Of a stretch of 64,000 nt of DNA, positions 33,996 to 42,453 are shown one piece after another (positions within the stretch are counted from its first letter, which is position 1; each line of letters begins with the position of its first letter). Under the pieces are notes generated by a model, which had not been told where the DNA came from, made no database searches, and saw only the letters and a program-made list of their open reading frames with translations. Source of the DNA: Woeseiaceae bacterium (GTDB taxonomy: Bacteria > Pseudomonadota > Gammaproteobacteria > Steroidobacterales > Woeseiaceae). The translations under genes were made by a program, and so were the position numbers. The DNA lies in contig JAJFKS010000028.1 of the NCBI GenBank assembly GCA_021773115.1, positions 297,796-361,795 on the forward strand. Direction: 5' to 3'.

Positions 33996-34556
33996 ATGAG
34001 TACTGCGAAAAACAGTCCAAGACCAATGCTGACGCACCTGGGAATACACGTGAGCGACCTGGAGCCAATGGTGGCGTTCTACCAGCGGGTGTTGGGTTTG
34101 ACGATCACTGATCGTGGGCGCGGGCGAAGTTTACCGGAGGACATGGTTTTTCTTAGCAGCTCTCCGGATATTCATCATCAATTGTTGCTGTGCACGGGGC
34201 GGAAATCCGCTATTGAGCACAACCACATTAACCAGATTTCCTTTCGGGTCGAGTCGCTGGAGGAAATGCAGGAAATCGCGAGACGGTTGGCGTCCGAAGA
34301 TGTCTCGCTTATGATGCAGTTGGATCATGGTAATGCTTGGTCTATCTATTTCAAGGATCTGGAGAACAATACTGTTGAACTGTATGCCGAATCGCCTTGG
34401 TACGTTCCTCAACCCTATGGCCGAAAATTTGATATTTTGGACCCAGCGGAGGAAACAAGAGCCGCCACGCGCAAGTTCGCCGAAGAGCAGGAAGGATTCA
34501 AGCCTTGTGAGGACTGGGCCAAAGAAATGAAGGAAGAGATGGGGGTTGATAGCTGA
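33996..34556 (+). CDS. VOC-family (extradiol dioxygenase-like) protein, copy 1
   Basis: A 186-aa vicinal-oxygen-chelate protein. Ligand residues are suggested by LTHLGIHVSDLEPMVAFY (first His), IHHQLLL (second His) and ENNTVELYAES (Glu). Length fits a single-module catechol-dioxygenase-like or glyoxalase-like enzyme. It closely resembles the protein at 52444. It follows the TonB receptor by 19 bases; the ribosome site is a run of eight G (33982-33989). It likely acts on an aromatic diol or a lactone/thioester intermediate. Confidence 0.9.
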   Translation: MSTAKNSPRPMLTHLGIHVSDLEPMVAFYQRVLGLTITDRGRGRSLPEDMVFLSSSPDIHHQLLLCTGRKSAIEHNHINQISFRVESLEEMQEIARRLASEDVSLMMQLDHGNAWSIYFKDLENNTVELYAESPWYVPQPYGRKFDILDPAEETRAATRKFAEEQEGFKPCEDWAKEMKEEMGVDS

Positions 34557-34610
34557 GTCTTGAACCTTTCTTCGACCTGCATCTGAAGGTCAATAATAAT
34601 ACGGTATGTA

Positions 34611-35378
34611 GTGGGGTGCACAGTGAAGAAAGCCGAGAACAGTGGTGATCAAGAGAACGCGCCAATGAACCCACGGCGAAAGTTGGTGAGAAAAGCTGTC
34701 ATCGATGGTGCGACGGCGCTCTTTGTTGCAAAGGGCTATTCCGGTACAACAACGCAGGACATCGCTGATGCTGTGGGGTTGCAAAGAACCAGCCTTTATT
34801 ATTACTTCAAGTCGAAGGAAGAGATTCTTGCGGCGATGATCGATGATGTAACGATCTCTGCTGCGAAGAGAAATGAAGCGATTCGCTTCCAGAAGGACAG
34901 CAGTGTTCTGCAACGGATCGCGGTTTTGGTAGAAGACTCGGTTTTGCGGATACTGGAGCATCCTCAGGTAGTGAAGGTGCTGGATCGTACAGAGGGCGAG
35001 TTACCCGCTGATTTGATCGAAAACTACGTCGATGCCAAACGGGGTGTACGTGATCAAGTCATCGCGTTGCTATCGGAGGGTATCGATAACGGGGAGATAG
35101 CCGATGTTGATGTGCGTGTCGCAGCATTCGCACTCATTGGAATGGCGAACTGGACGGCCTGGTGGTATTCGCCCGGCAAAGGGTTGGCTCCTGAAGTAAT
35201 CGCTCGAACAATTTCAGCGCTTGCTGTGAAAGCGCTTGCAGCCCCTAAGAAAAAGACAAACTCCACAGATCTGATTTACGGTATCCGCGAATCTATTGAC
35301 GCTCTCGAGAAACAAATCAAAAACACCGATCGTCGGGGGTTGAAAGGATCGGGAAGTCGAAAAGCAGGTGGCAAATAA
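34611..35378 (+). CDS. TetR-family transcriptional regulator
   Basis: About 255 aa. The N-terminal TetR HTH is complete: GATALFVAKGYSGTTTQDIA, then DAVGLQRTSLYYYFKSKEE. The ligand domain has RDQVIALLSEGIDNGEI and ANWTAWWYSPGKGL, typical of TetR regulators of acyl-CoA or aromatic catabolism. The start may be GTG at 34611 or 34623 (GGGG upstream) or the ATG at 34665, where the family homology begins. The stop overlaps the next start as TAATG. A relic of a paralogue survives at 58558. It may control the promoters sharing the TCGAGCG spacer. Confidence 0.92.
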   Translation: MGCTVKKAENSGDQENAPMNPRRKLVRKAVIDGATALFVAKGYSGTTTQDIADAVGLQRTSLYYYFKSKEEILAAMIDDVTISAAKRNEAIRFQKDSSVLQRIAVLVEDSVLRILEHPQVVKVLDRTEGELPADLIENYVDAKRGVRDQVIALLSEGIDNGEIADVDVRVAAFALIGMANWTAWWYSPGKGLAPEVIARTISALAVKALAAPKKKTNSTDLIYGIRESIDALEKQIKNTDRRGLKGSGSRKAGGK

Positions 35379-35827
35379 TGGTTGTTACTGAGCGAGACTT
35401 GATTGGCGCCTGGAAACTGGTTCGATGGGAAATTGTTTATAGTGGTGGCAGACCCACTAATTATCCGTTTGGCGAAGACGCACATGGCCTGATTCTATAT
35501 GCTGAAAATGGTTGGATGACCGCGACGATGTCACGCATTGACCGAACCCCGTTTAGCTCGGGCAGTGCGCCAAAAGCATCAACCCAAAGCAAGGCCACCG
35601 CGGCTGACGAGTATCTTTCGTATGGCGGCCGTTGGTGGATCGAAGGTTCGAAAGTAATCCACGAAGTTTCTTTGTCGCTCAACCCCGTCTTGATAGGCAC
35701 GCGTCAAATTCGGGGCGTTAACTTAAGCGGCGGCCAATTGGAATTGTCCGCACAGGAGGGAGATCCTGCAGGCAGTTCTTCGAAGTTACACCGGTTGCTG
35801 TGGCAAAAACCTGACAAGGTATCGTAA
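35378..35827 (+). CDS. Lipocalin-like domain protein
   Basis: A 149-aa small beta-barrel protein of the lipocalin-like group found in catabolic clusters. ERDLIGAWKLVRWEIVYSGG is the typical first strand, with YPFGEDAHGLILYAENGWMT, YLSYGGRWWIEGSKVIHEV and NPVLIGTRQIRGVNLSGGQL continuing the barrel. No signal peptide, so cytoplasmic. It probably binds a hydrophobic substrate or intermediate. Translationally coupled to the TetR gene. Confidence 0.82.
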   Translation: MVVTERDLIGAWKLVRWEIVYSGGRPTNYPFGEDAHGLILYAENGWMTATMSRIDRTPFSSGSAPKASTQSKATAADEYLSYGGRWWIEGSKVIHEVSLSLNPVLIGTRQIRGVNLSGGQLELSAQEGDPAGSSSKLHRLLWQKPDKVS

Positions 35828-35849
35828 CTGCGGCGGTGAATGTTCCGTG

Positions 35850-36335
35850 TTAGTCGAGCTGGCGGAACTCGCCGAACGTTTGGTTGACGTATGCTAATGG
35901 AGTCGCGCTGTTGGTAATTATCGCCTCGGGTTTGGCGAGAAAAATAATGTGATCTCCCACTATGTGTACGGCCGTAACCGAGCAGTCAATATTCGCCAAG
36001 CATCCGCCAAGCAATGGCGCTCCGGTAACCGCCGATTCTGTTCTAAGGCCGGCAAATCGAACGTCCTGTTTTTTCTTGTCTGAAAACAGACGTGCCAGGC
36101 CCTCTTGGCCCTGCGCAAGTATATTGACCGCAAAATTCCCTGAAGTCTGAATCGAACTGCAAGTTTGCGAAGCACAGTTGGCGCTGATCGCAATGATAGG
36201 TGGATCCAGAGACACACTGAGCAACGATGAAATCGTCATGCCGTGTCTCAAATCATTCAGCGTCGTAGTCACAATAGCTACGCCACTTATCCAATTCGTC
36301 ATGGTGCTTCTCAATAGGGCGCCATCAACCTTCAT
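35850..36335 (-). CDS. Flavin reductase family protein
   Basis: A 161-aa FMN-binding split-barrel protein of the HpaC/HsaB group, which supplies reduced flavin to a partner monooxygenase. Signatures: RSTMTNWISGVAIVTTTLND, HGMTISSLLSVSLDPPIIAI, SGNFAVNILAQGQEGLARLF and FGEFRQLD at the end. The ATG at 36335 with GGAG is preferred; the frame extends 11 codons to a TTG. It lies opposite the lipocalin gene (convergent, 23 bases apart) and is the natural partner of the HsaA-like enzyme at 29527 or the FAD monooxygenase at 39493. Confidence 0.92.
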   Translation of the reverse strand: MKVDGALLRSTMTNWISGVAIVTTTLNDLRHGMTISSLLSVSLDPPIIAISANCASQTCSSIQTSGNFAVNILAQGQEGLARLFSDKKKQDVRFAGLRTESAVTGAPLLGGCLANIDCSVTAVHIVGDHIIFLAKPEAIITNSATPLAYVNQTFGEFRQLD

Positions 36336-36512
36336 CGGGGGTTCTCCATAAAATGGGTTCTGCCGCAAACGTAAACGAGCAGAATTTGATCAATTGCCGC
36401 TTGCCCGGCCGAAGTTGTCACTTACTTTTGTTTGCCAGCGGCTAATCCGCTGGAGGTTTCGTCTCCATTGTGCAATAATCAACGCATCTGTTCAATGGTG
36501 TAGTGCTCGATC

Positions 36513-37793
36513 ATGGTGACTCCAGAGTCAGCTTCGATAAGTGCCGGATTCCGGGGAGCCGTCTGGGACCCGGACCGGGTCCCAGACGGCGTGTCTATTT
36601 CGGTTCATGCGTTGCGCACGAGTGATGGCGCGACCAATTCCGGGCTGTTGTATTCTCGCGGTGGTGAACGCACTGTCATGATGGTCATGCACCCTCGCGA
36701 ATTCACGCTCGGGCATTATGTTGTACCCGAGGTATTGCGGGCCGGCTGTGCCTGCTGGAAGCAAGGTTCGCGTTCGCCCGGCAACGATATTCGGTTGGAG
36801 CACGAGCTCGCACTACTTGATGTTGCTGCAGGTGTACAGTTCCTTCGCAACCGCGGATTCGAGAAAATTATTCTGGTCGGTAACTCGGGCGGGGCGAGCC
36901 TGTTCGCTTTCTACAATCAGCAAGCGCTTCTTGAGCCGCAATTACGTATTTCGCATACCCCCGGCGGGCGCCCAACGAAGTTATCCCAGTCCAGCATGCC
37001 TCATCCGGATGGAATTGTGCTCCTTGCACCTCATCCCGGACAGGGTATGTTGTTGATGAATAGCATTGATCCGTCAGTGACGGACGAATCGAATCCGTTA
37101 TCAACTAACGATTCATTATCGCCTTTCAATAAGGCAAACGGCTTTTCGGATCCTCCCGAATCCAGCGCCTACAGCGATGATTTTGTTACCAAGTATCGGC
37201 GAGCACAACGTGACCGGGTATCGCGTATTGACGCAAGCTGCAAAGGCCTCATTGCCGAGCAACAATCTGCCCGTAAGAAGCTGCTGACCACGCAGGACTA
37301 CTCCGTCAGAATTCGTGCGGCGTACAGACCGATAATAACTGTTTGGCGGACTGACGCAGACTTGCGATGTCTCGATTTGAAGCTCGATCGTTCTGAACGC
37401 AGCTACGGCAGTTTGTGGGGGGCGGACCCAATCAAGTCGAATTACGGGAGCGTCGGGTTTGGGCGGGTGTGCACGCCTGAAAGCTGGCTGTCCACATGGT
37501 CCGGGTTATCATCGAATGCCGCGTTGACCAAGACCCTGCCGTCGATCGAACAGCCTACCTTGTTTGTCTCTTACACTGGTGATAACTCGGTATTTCCGTC
37601 CGATACTCGCAACATGTTCGAACGGGTTGCGGCAGGCGACAAGAGTGAATTCTCAATTCCTGGAAACCACCATGGCCGAGCGTTGAAAGCTGGTCAGCCA
37701 GACGGCAGGAGAATGTTTGGCAACATCTTGCGAGACTGGGTCAGTGATCGATTTCCGACCGTGGAGCCGGTTCCCGATAAGGTCGAAAAATGA
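36513..37793 (+). CDS. Alpha/beta hydrolase
   Basis: A 426-aa alpha/beta-hydrolase. The nucleophile elbow is IILVGNSGGASLFAFY with Ser in GNSGG. HPREFTLGHYVVPEVLRAG probably forms the oxyanion region and IPGNHHGRALKAGQ the catalytic His end. No signal peptide. It overlaps the following CoA ligase gene as ATGA, so they are co-translated. A likely role is hydrolysis of an ester or ring-cleavage product whose acid is then CoA-activated. A 33-bp perfect palindrome lies within codons 16-26. Confidence 0.85.
   Translation: MVTPESASISAGFRGAVWDPDRVPDGVSISVHALRTSDGATNSGLLYSRGGERTVMMVMHPREFTLGHYVVPEVLRAGCACWKQGSRSPGNDIRLEHELALLDVAAGVQFLRNRGFEKIILVGNSGGASLFAFYNQQALLEPQLRISHTPGGRPTKLSQSSMPHPDGIVLLAPHPGQGMLLMNSIDPSVTDESNPLSTNDSLSPFNKANGFSDPPESSAYSDDFVTKYRRAQRDRVSRIDASCKGLIAEQQSARKKLLTTQDYSVRIRAAYRPIITVWRTDADLRCLDLKLDRSERSYGSLWGADPIKSNYGSVGFGRVCTPESWLSTWSGLSSNAALTKTLPSIEQPTLFVSYTGDNSVFPSDTRNMFERVAAGDKSEFSIPGNHHGRALKAGQPDGRRMFGNILRDWVSDRFPTVEPVPDKVEK
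36558..36590. repeat. 33-bp perfect palindrome inside the hydrolase coding region
   Basis: GCCGTCTGGGACCCGG (36558-36573), one central A, then its exact reverse complement to 36590. It encodes AVWDPDRVPDG in frame. Sixteen paired bases with a one-base centre is far beyond chance within a gene and could form a cruciform or a strong mRNA hairpin 45 bases after the start codon. Confidence 0.9.
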
Positions 37794-39490
37794 TCGGCGT
37801 TGGCGATCCTTTACCAGGCGTGGTTTATCCGTCCGCTGAAGCCTTGGCGCATTACATCAAGGTCGGGGCGCTTACCGAGGAGACCTTGGTAGGCGCGATG
37901 ATGGATACTTTCGCGGCACGCCGGGAACGCCTTGCGATTGTTAGCGCTACGAGTTCCTGCACATATGGTGAGCTGGATGCACAGTCTGACAAACTTGCTG
38001 CGGGGTTGCTGGATCTGGGATTGAAGCCGCTTGATCGCGCTCTATTCCAGATTGACAACTGTATCGAATTCATTGTCGCTTTCACCGCCTGTTTAAAGGC
38101 CGGCATCATCCCGGTTGCAACCATTAGTGCTCATCGTGAAGCAGAAATCAAAGCGATAGGTCGTCATGTCGAAGCACGGTGTCATTTCGTTCAGGGTGAC
38201 CACAGGCATGACTTGCCGACATTCGCCGGGAAAATGCGGGACGAAATACCATCGATGGAGCACATCGTGGTTTGCCGGGGCGAATCTCGTCCTGGCACGG
38301 AGTCGATGGAAAACCTGATTGCGTCACAAGACCTGACAGAAGCGCGCCTTAAGATTGAGGCGATCTTGCGAGACCCATATCAGGTTGCGGTATTTCAGCT
38401 TTCCGGGGGATCAACCGGAATACCGAAGGTCATTCCCCGATTTCAAAACGAGTATCTTTACAATTTCAGGGCATTTGCCGAACGGCTGGATTACCAGCCG
38501 AGCGACTGTTTGTTTACCGCCGCGCCGCTAATGCACAATGCGGGCGTGGTGGTTGTCCTGGGTCCCGCGCTCGTCGTTGGCTGCCGAATCGCAGTCACTC
38601 ATCAGACAGACGCGGAATCACTTGCCACCGTACTTCGTGAGTGCAAGCCAACCTGGTTTCCGATGCGTGGACCGCTCATGCAGCGTTTGCACGGCGTCCG
38701 CCGGTCGCTCGGCGACTCCAGTCACATCAAGGGCGTGGTGAGTACGAATGCGGCACGTGCCTCTGAAGAGCTGTTTAATGCGAGTGGCGTACAATATTTC
38801 GGTATGACCGAGGGACTCATAATGATTTCCTCGACGCAAGCTTCGGCAGACACCCGGCATAAGACGGTGGGGACCCCCATCTCGCCATGGGATGAGGTTC
38901 GGCTCCTGAAACCCGGAACAGAAGAAGATGTTCGCGCGGGCGAAATCGGCGAGCTCGCCGTACGGGGACCTTATACTATTCGGGGTTATTACAATTCGCC
39001 CGAACGGGACCGGGCGGTATTTACAAGCGATGGGTTTTATCGAAGCGAGGACCTGTTGTCCGCCCACGAAACTGACATTGGGACGTGCTACCGATTCGAA
39101 GGTCGCATCAAAGATGTAGTCGATCGCGCTGGTGAGAAGTTTTCGTGTCAGGAGGTAGAAGACGCGCTTCGGAGCAGTGCAGCCGTCGCGGATGTCGCAG
39201 TCGTACCGATTCCCGACCCAATTTACGGTGAACGCGCTTGTGCAATTGTGATCGTTCAAGAATCTCATGGCCCGGTAGATTTGGCGTATTTAGCCGGCCA
39301 TCTCGACAAGATTGGTCTGGCAAAATTCAAGTGGCCTGAGCGCCTGGATATTGTGGAAGAATTTCCGCTGACCGCGGCCGGCAAGATTGATAAGGAAGCA
39401 ATTAAATTGTTGCTTCGCAGTAGCTCAGGAGAGTTACGAGCTGAAAATGGTAGTAGTGCCTCCCAAAAACAAATGACTATGGAGAATTAG
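37790..39490 (+). CDS. Aromatic-acid CoA ligase / AMP-dependent synthetase
   Basis: A 566-aa ANL enzyme resembling 2,3-dihydroxybenzoate-AMP ligases and salicylate-type CoA ligases. The P-loop is FQLSGGSTGIPKVIPR; A5 is YFGMTEGLI; then GEIGELAVRGPYTIRGYYN, SDGFYRSEDL and the C-terminal lid GRIKDVVDRAGEKFSCQEVE with the catalytic Lys in LTAAGKIDKEA. It activates an aromatic or cyclic carboxylate. Overlaps the hydrolase gene by four bases and is followed after two bases by an FAD monooxygenase, suggesting hydroxylation of a CoA-bound ring. Confidence 0.93.
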   Translation: MIGVGDPLPGVVYPSAEALAHYIKVGALTEETLVGAMMDTFAARRERLAIVSATSSCTYGELDAQSDKLAAGLLDLGLKPLDRALFQIDNCIEFIVAFTACLKAGIIPVATISAHREAEIKAIGRHVEARCHFVQGDHRHDLPTFAGKMRDEIPSMEHIVVCRGESRPGTESMENLIASQDLTEARLKIEAILRDPYQVAVFQLSGGSTGIPKVIPRFQNEYLYNFRAFAERLDYQPSDCLFTAAPLMHNAGVVVVLGPALVVGCRIAVTHQTDAESLATVLRECKPTWFPMRGPLMQRLHGVRRSLGDSSHIKGVVSTNAARASEELFNASGVQYFGMTEGLIMISSTQASADTRHKTVGTPISPWDEVRLLKPGTEEDVRAGEIGELAVRGPYTIRGYYNSPERDRAVFTSDGFYRSEDLLSAHETDIGTCYRFEGRIKDVVDRAGEKFSCQEVEDALRSSAAVADVAVVPIPDPIYGERACAIVIVQESHGPVDLAYLAGHLDKIGLAKFKWPERLDIVEEFPLTAAGKIDKEAIKLLLRSSSGELRAENGSSASQKQMTMEN

Positions 39491-39492
39491 GC

Positions 39493-40659
39493 GTGCTTAG
39501 AAAAGTAGGAATAGTAGGCGGAGGTCCAAGCGGATTATATGCTGGCTACCTGCTCAAGTCGCGAGGGCTGGCGGATATTGTCGATGTGTACGAAATCAAT
39601 CCTCGATTCGCGACCTACGGTTTTGGTATCTCAATGGCCGATAGTGGTCTGCGACGGCTAAGAGAGTTCGACGAAAAATCCTACGAAACGATCCACGCAC
39701 AGATGCATACGTTGCAGGATCATGTTATCGAGCACCCGGACGGAGCGGTAAACGTCCGCGATAACCGAGGCGCGGGTGCGATCGGTCGTGCGGAACTTCT
39801 CGCGTTGTTGCTGGATTGCTGCGAACAGGCGGGAGTTAATGTACACAATGAACACCGAATCGATTCTCTTACTTCGCTTGAAGACTGTGACCTCGTGATT
39901 GGTGCGGACGGCACAAATTCCGTTGTGCGTAGTCTACTCGCAGCTGAATTTGGTACGTCAACCTATTACCTGAGCAATCGATTCGCCTGGTACGGCACGA
40001 AATGTCCGTACGAAGGTAGTACGTTGACGTTCCTTGCGGGTGACAAAGGAAGCTGGTGTGGTCATCACTACAGATATTCCGATTCTATGAGCACTTTTGT
40101 TCCCGAATGCGACGCAGTGACCTGGACATCCTGTGGACTGGATGACATGAACGACGATGAGCGACGTCTATTCGTGGAAGATGCGTTCGCCGAAACCCTG
40201 CAGGGACATGAATTAATCGAAAACAATTCAATATGGCGGTGTTTTCGAGTAACGAAGAATAAGCGCGTCGTGCACAAAAATGTCGCGCTCTTGGGCGATG
40301 CACTTTTTGCGGCGCACTACTCGATAGGATCGGGCACTCGTCTTGCAATGGAAGATGCAGTTGCGCTGGTTCAGTCGCTGGAAACATCACCGGGATCTGT
40401 GCAAACAGCGCTTCAGGAGTTTCAGGAGCAGCGGGGGGCAGAGCGATTCAAATTCGTTGACGCCTGTGAAAAGAGCTGGACCTGGTTTGAGGGCTTTGGA
40501 AGTCGTATTCCTGCGCTTTCTCCACTGGAATTTTCTTACGAATACATGGTGCGAACTGGTCGGCTGGACGACGAAAAAATACGAAACGTCTCGCCACATT
40601 TTATGGCGAAACTGGATGAGCATCGACGAGCTGCGGATCCGGCTTCGACAGTTGCATAA
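39493..40659 (+). CDS. FAD-dependent aromatic monooxygenase (salicylyl-CoA/aminobenzoyl-CoA hydroxylase-like)
   Basis: A 388-aa group-A flavoprotein hydroxylase. GIVGGGPSGLYAGYLL is the ADP-binding GxGxxG, CDLVIGADGTNSVVR the DG motif, and NVALLGDALFAAHYSIGSGT the GD motif. The early YGFGISMADSGLRRL resembles monooxygenases acting on aromatic acyl-CoAs such as salicylyl-CoA 5-hydroxylase, and the gene follows a CoA ligase directly, which supports that reading. GTG start two bases after the ligase stop. Electrons come from NAD(P)H. The substrate is inferred, not shown. Confidence 0.9.
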   Translation: MLRKVGIVGGGPSGLYAGYLLKSRGLADIVDVYEINPRFATYGFGISMADSGLRRLREFDEKSYETIHAQMHTLQDHVIEHPDGAVNVRDNRGAGAIGRAELLALLLDCCEQAGVNVHNEHRIDSLTSLEDCDLVIGADGTNSVVRSLLAAEFGTSTYYLSNRFAWYGTKCPYEGSTLTFLAGDKGSWCGHHYRYSDSMSTFVPECDAVTWTSCGLDDMNDDERRLFVEDAFAETLQGHELIENNSIWRCFRVTKNKRVVHKNVALLGDALFAAHYSIGSGTRLAMEDAVALVQSLETSPGSVQTALQEFQEQRGAERFKFVDACEKSWTWFEGFGSRIPALSPLEFSYEYMVRTGRLDDEKIRNVSPHFMAKLDEHRRAADPASTVA

Positions 40660-40665
40660 GGAGTA

Positions 40666-41601
40666 GTGGTGACGATGGGCAACGGCAAATCATTGAGTAC
40701 ATATACGGCGGCGCCCCTGACTTTCGGGGCCGAGCCGAACATGGTCGATCTATCCAATTCTGACTCAGTCCAACTGGGTTTGCACGGGGTTCATCATAGC
40801 GCGCGCCCGACCTGGAAGCTTAAGGAGACGGTGGAGTTTTATCATGAGATCCTTGGTCTCCCTATCGTACATTGCATAACTGCGCGTGGATGGGGACGAG
40901 ACGGGCATCCGGACTTTCTACATTTCTTTTTCGACTCAGGATGCGGTTCGGTAATCGCTTTCTTCTATTATCTGGGGACCGAGCGACCGGATGATATTCG
41001 ACCCGCCAATGAGGTTTTATTTCGGGCGACTCATATCGCATGGGCAGTTGAGTCCAAAGACGAATTGCTTCATTGGAAAGAGACACTGGAGAACCGGGGT
41101 ATTGATGTCTCGCCCGTGAGCCACCATGAAATAATCCATTCCATCTATTTTACTGATCCCAATGGTTATCCGCTGGAAGTTTCGTATCAGACACGAGACA
41201 TCAATGAATTGGATAGAATCGATGCCGAGGATACGCTCAGAGCTACGATTCAGCTTGAATCGGACCGGTCTGACGCAGGCCGGAAGATTGGCAATATCGA
41301 TGAAGTGTGGAACCGGAAGGCTGCATTGCGGTCCGTCGAAGATGACGAGAGTTCAATCGAGATTTTCGTCCTGGATGTTCCGGAGTTCAAACCCTTGGTT
41401 GATTCAGCCTATGAGAAATCGGAGTGTGAGGTTAGTAAGAGCGAAGACGGTTACTATCGTATTCATTCGAAATCGAAACTCGTATTTGAGCGAAAAAAAC
41501 TGGGGCTCAAGCCCGCCGTGTGGTACGGATTATTTACCGGCGGATTGAAAGGTCGGATCGAGAGTTATGGACGAGAAGAGGTACATCTGAGCCCTGTTTA
41601 G
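40666..41601 (+). CDS. VOC-family ring-cleavage-type protein with C-terminal extension
   Basis: A protein of about 308-311 aa. The VOC module spans about residues 35-180: LGLHGVHHSARPTWKLKETV, FYHEILGLPIVH, RATHIAWAVESKDELL and FTDPNGYPLEVSYQ with the Glu ligand. A 110-residue tail of unknown function follows (DDESSIEIFVLDVPEFK). Starts GTG 40666/40669 or ATG 40675, behind AAGGAG. It is distinct from the two short VOC paralogues and sits in the hydrolase-ligase-hydroxylase operon, where it probably opens the hydroxylated ring or isomerises its product. Confidence 0.85.
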   Translation: MVTMGNGKSLSTYTAAPLTFGAEPNMVDLSNSDSVQLGLHGVHHSARPTWKLKETVEFYHEILGLPIVHCITARGWGRDGHPDFLHFFFDSGCGSVIAFFYYLGTERPDDIRPANEVLFRATHIAWAVESKDELLHWKETLENRGIDVSPVSHHEIIHSIYFTDPNGYPLEVSYQTRDINELDRIDAEDTLRATIQLESDRSDAGRKIGNIDEVWNRKAALRSVEDDESSIEIFVLDVPEFKPLVDSAYEKSECEVSKSEDGYYRIHSKSKLVFERKKLGLKPAVWYGLFTGGLKGRIESYGREEVHLSPV

Positions 41602-41657
41602 CAGGGCGCCTGCCGGTACAACGAATTATCTTGTTGTTTTCCCGAGAGTACGAAACT

Positions 41658-42401
41658 ATGAACACGATCAGCCGAATTGGATTAATAGTACCAAGTTCGA
41701 ATACCACGATGGAGACCGAAGTTCCGCGAATGGTTCGAAGCCACAAATCGGTCCACCCAGATCAGTTTACGTTTCACTCTGCACGAATGCGTATGCAAAA
41801 GGTTACCAAAGAAGAGTTGGCTCGGATGAACCAGGGTAGCAGCCAATGTGCACTTGCTCTTGCAGACGCTCGAGTGGACGTGATTGCTTCTGCGTGTCTT
41901 GTTGCCATCATGAGTATGGGACACGGATACCACCGGGAAAGCGAGAGAGAGTTATCGAATGCATTGACCGGCGAGGGGGCTCAAATACCTGTGGTTACAT
42001 CCGCGGGGGCGCTGATTAGCGGACTAAGGCTTCTCGGCGCGAAGTCGATTGCTGTGATCATGCCCTATATGAAGCCATTGGCGGATATGGTTGTGAACTA
42101 CATTGAGCATGAGGGGATCAACGTTTCCCACAGCCTGGCGCTAGGAATAGAGAGCAATCTGGAGGTTGGTTGTCGCGATCCACAGCTGTTATTGAATGAC
42201 CTGGACCGACTCGATACAAGTGAAGCCGATGTTGTTGTTTTGTCGGCCTGCGTCCAGATGCCGTCGTTAGCCGTGATTAGCCAGGCCGAAGACATTTGTG
42301 GGCTACCGGTAGTATCAGCGGCCACAGCAACAACCCGATGTTTGCTTGATGCCCTTGATATCGACGCCAAAGTACCATCAGCTGGCGCGTTACTGGCATG
42401 A
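41658..42401 (+). CDS. Maleate cis-trans isomerase-like (Asp/Glu racemase superfamily)
   Basis: A 247-aa protein. MNTISRIGLIVPSSNTTMET and the two active-site Cys regions SACLVAIMS and LSACVQMPS fit maleate isomerase (MaiA/NicF) and arylmalonate decarboxylase relatives; the pair of cysteines favours isomerase/racemase over decarboxylase. It would convert maleate or a maleyl compound to the fumarate form, a step after gentisate- or nicotinate-type ring cleavage, and would feed the FAH-type hydrolases. ATG at 41658; the frame is open upstream but overlaps the VOC gene. Confidence 0.9.
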   Translation: MNTISRIGLIVPSSNTTMETEVPRMVRSHKSVHPDQFTFHSARMRMQKVTKEELARMNQGSSQCALALADARVDVIASACLVAIMSMGHGYHRESERELSNALTGEGAQIPVVTSAGALISGLRLLGAKSIAVIMPYMKPLADMVVNYIEHEGINVSHSLALGIESNLEVGCRDPQLLLNDLDRLDTSEADVVVLSACVQMPSLAVISQAEDICGLPVVSAATATTRCLLDALDIDAKVPSAGALLA

Positions 42402-42453
42402 AATAAGCGAGCCAAGCTCACGTCCGATTATCGAAATACTTGAGGGAGCAACG

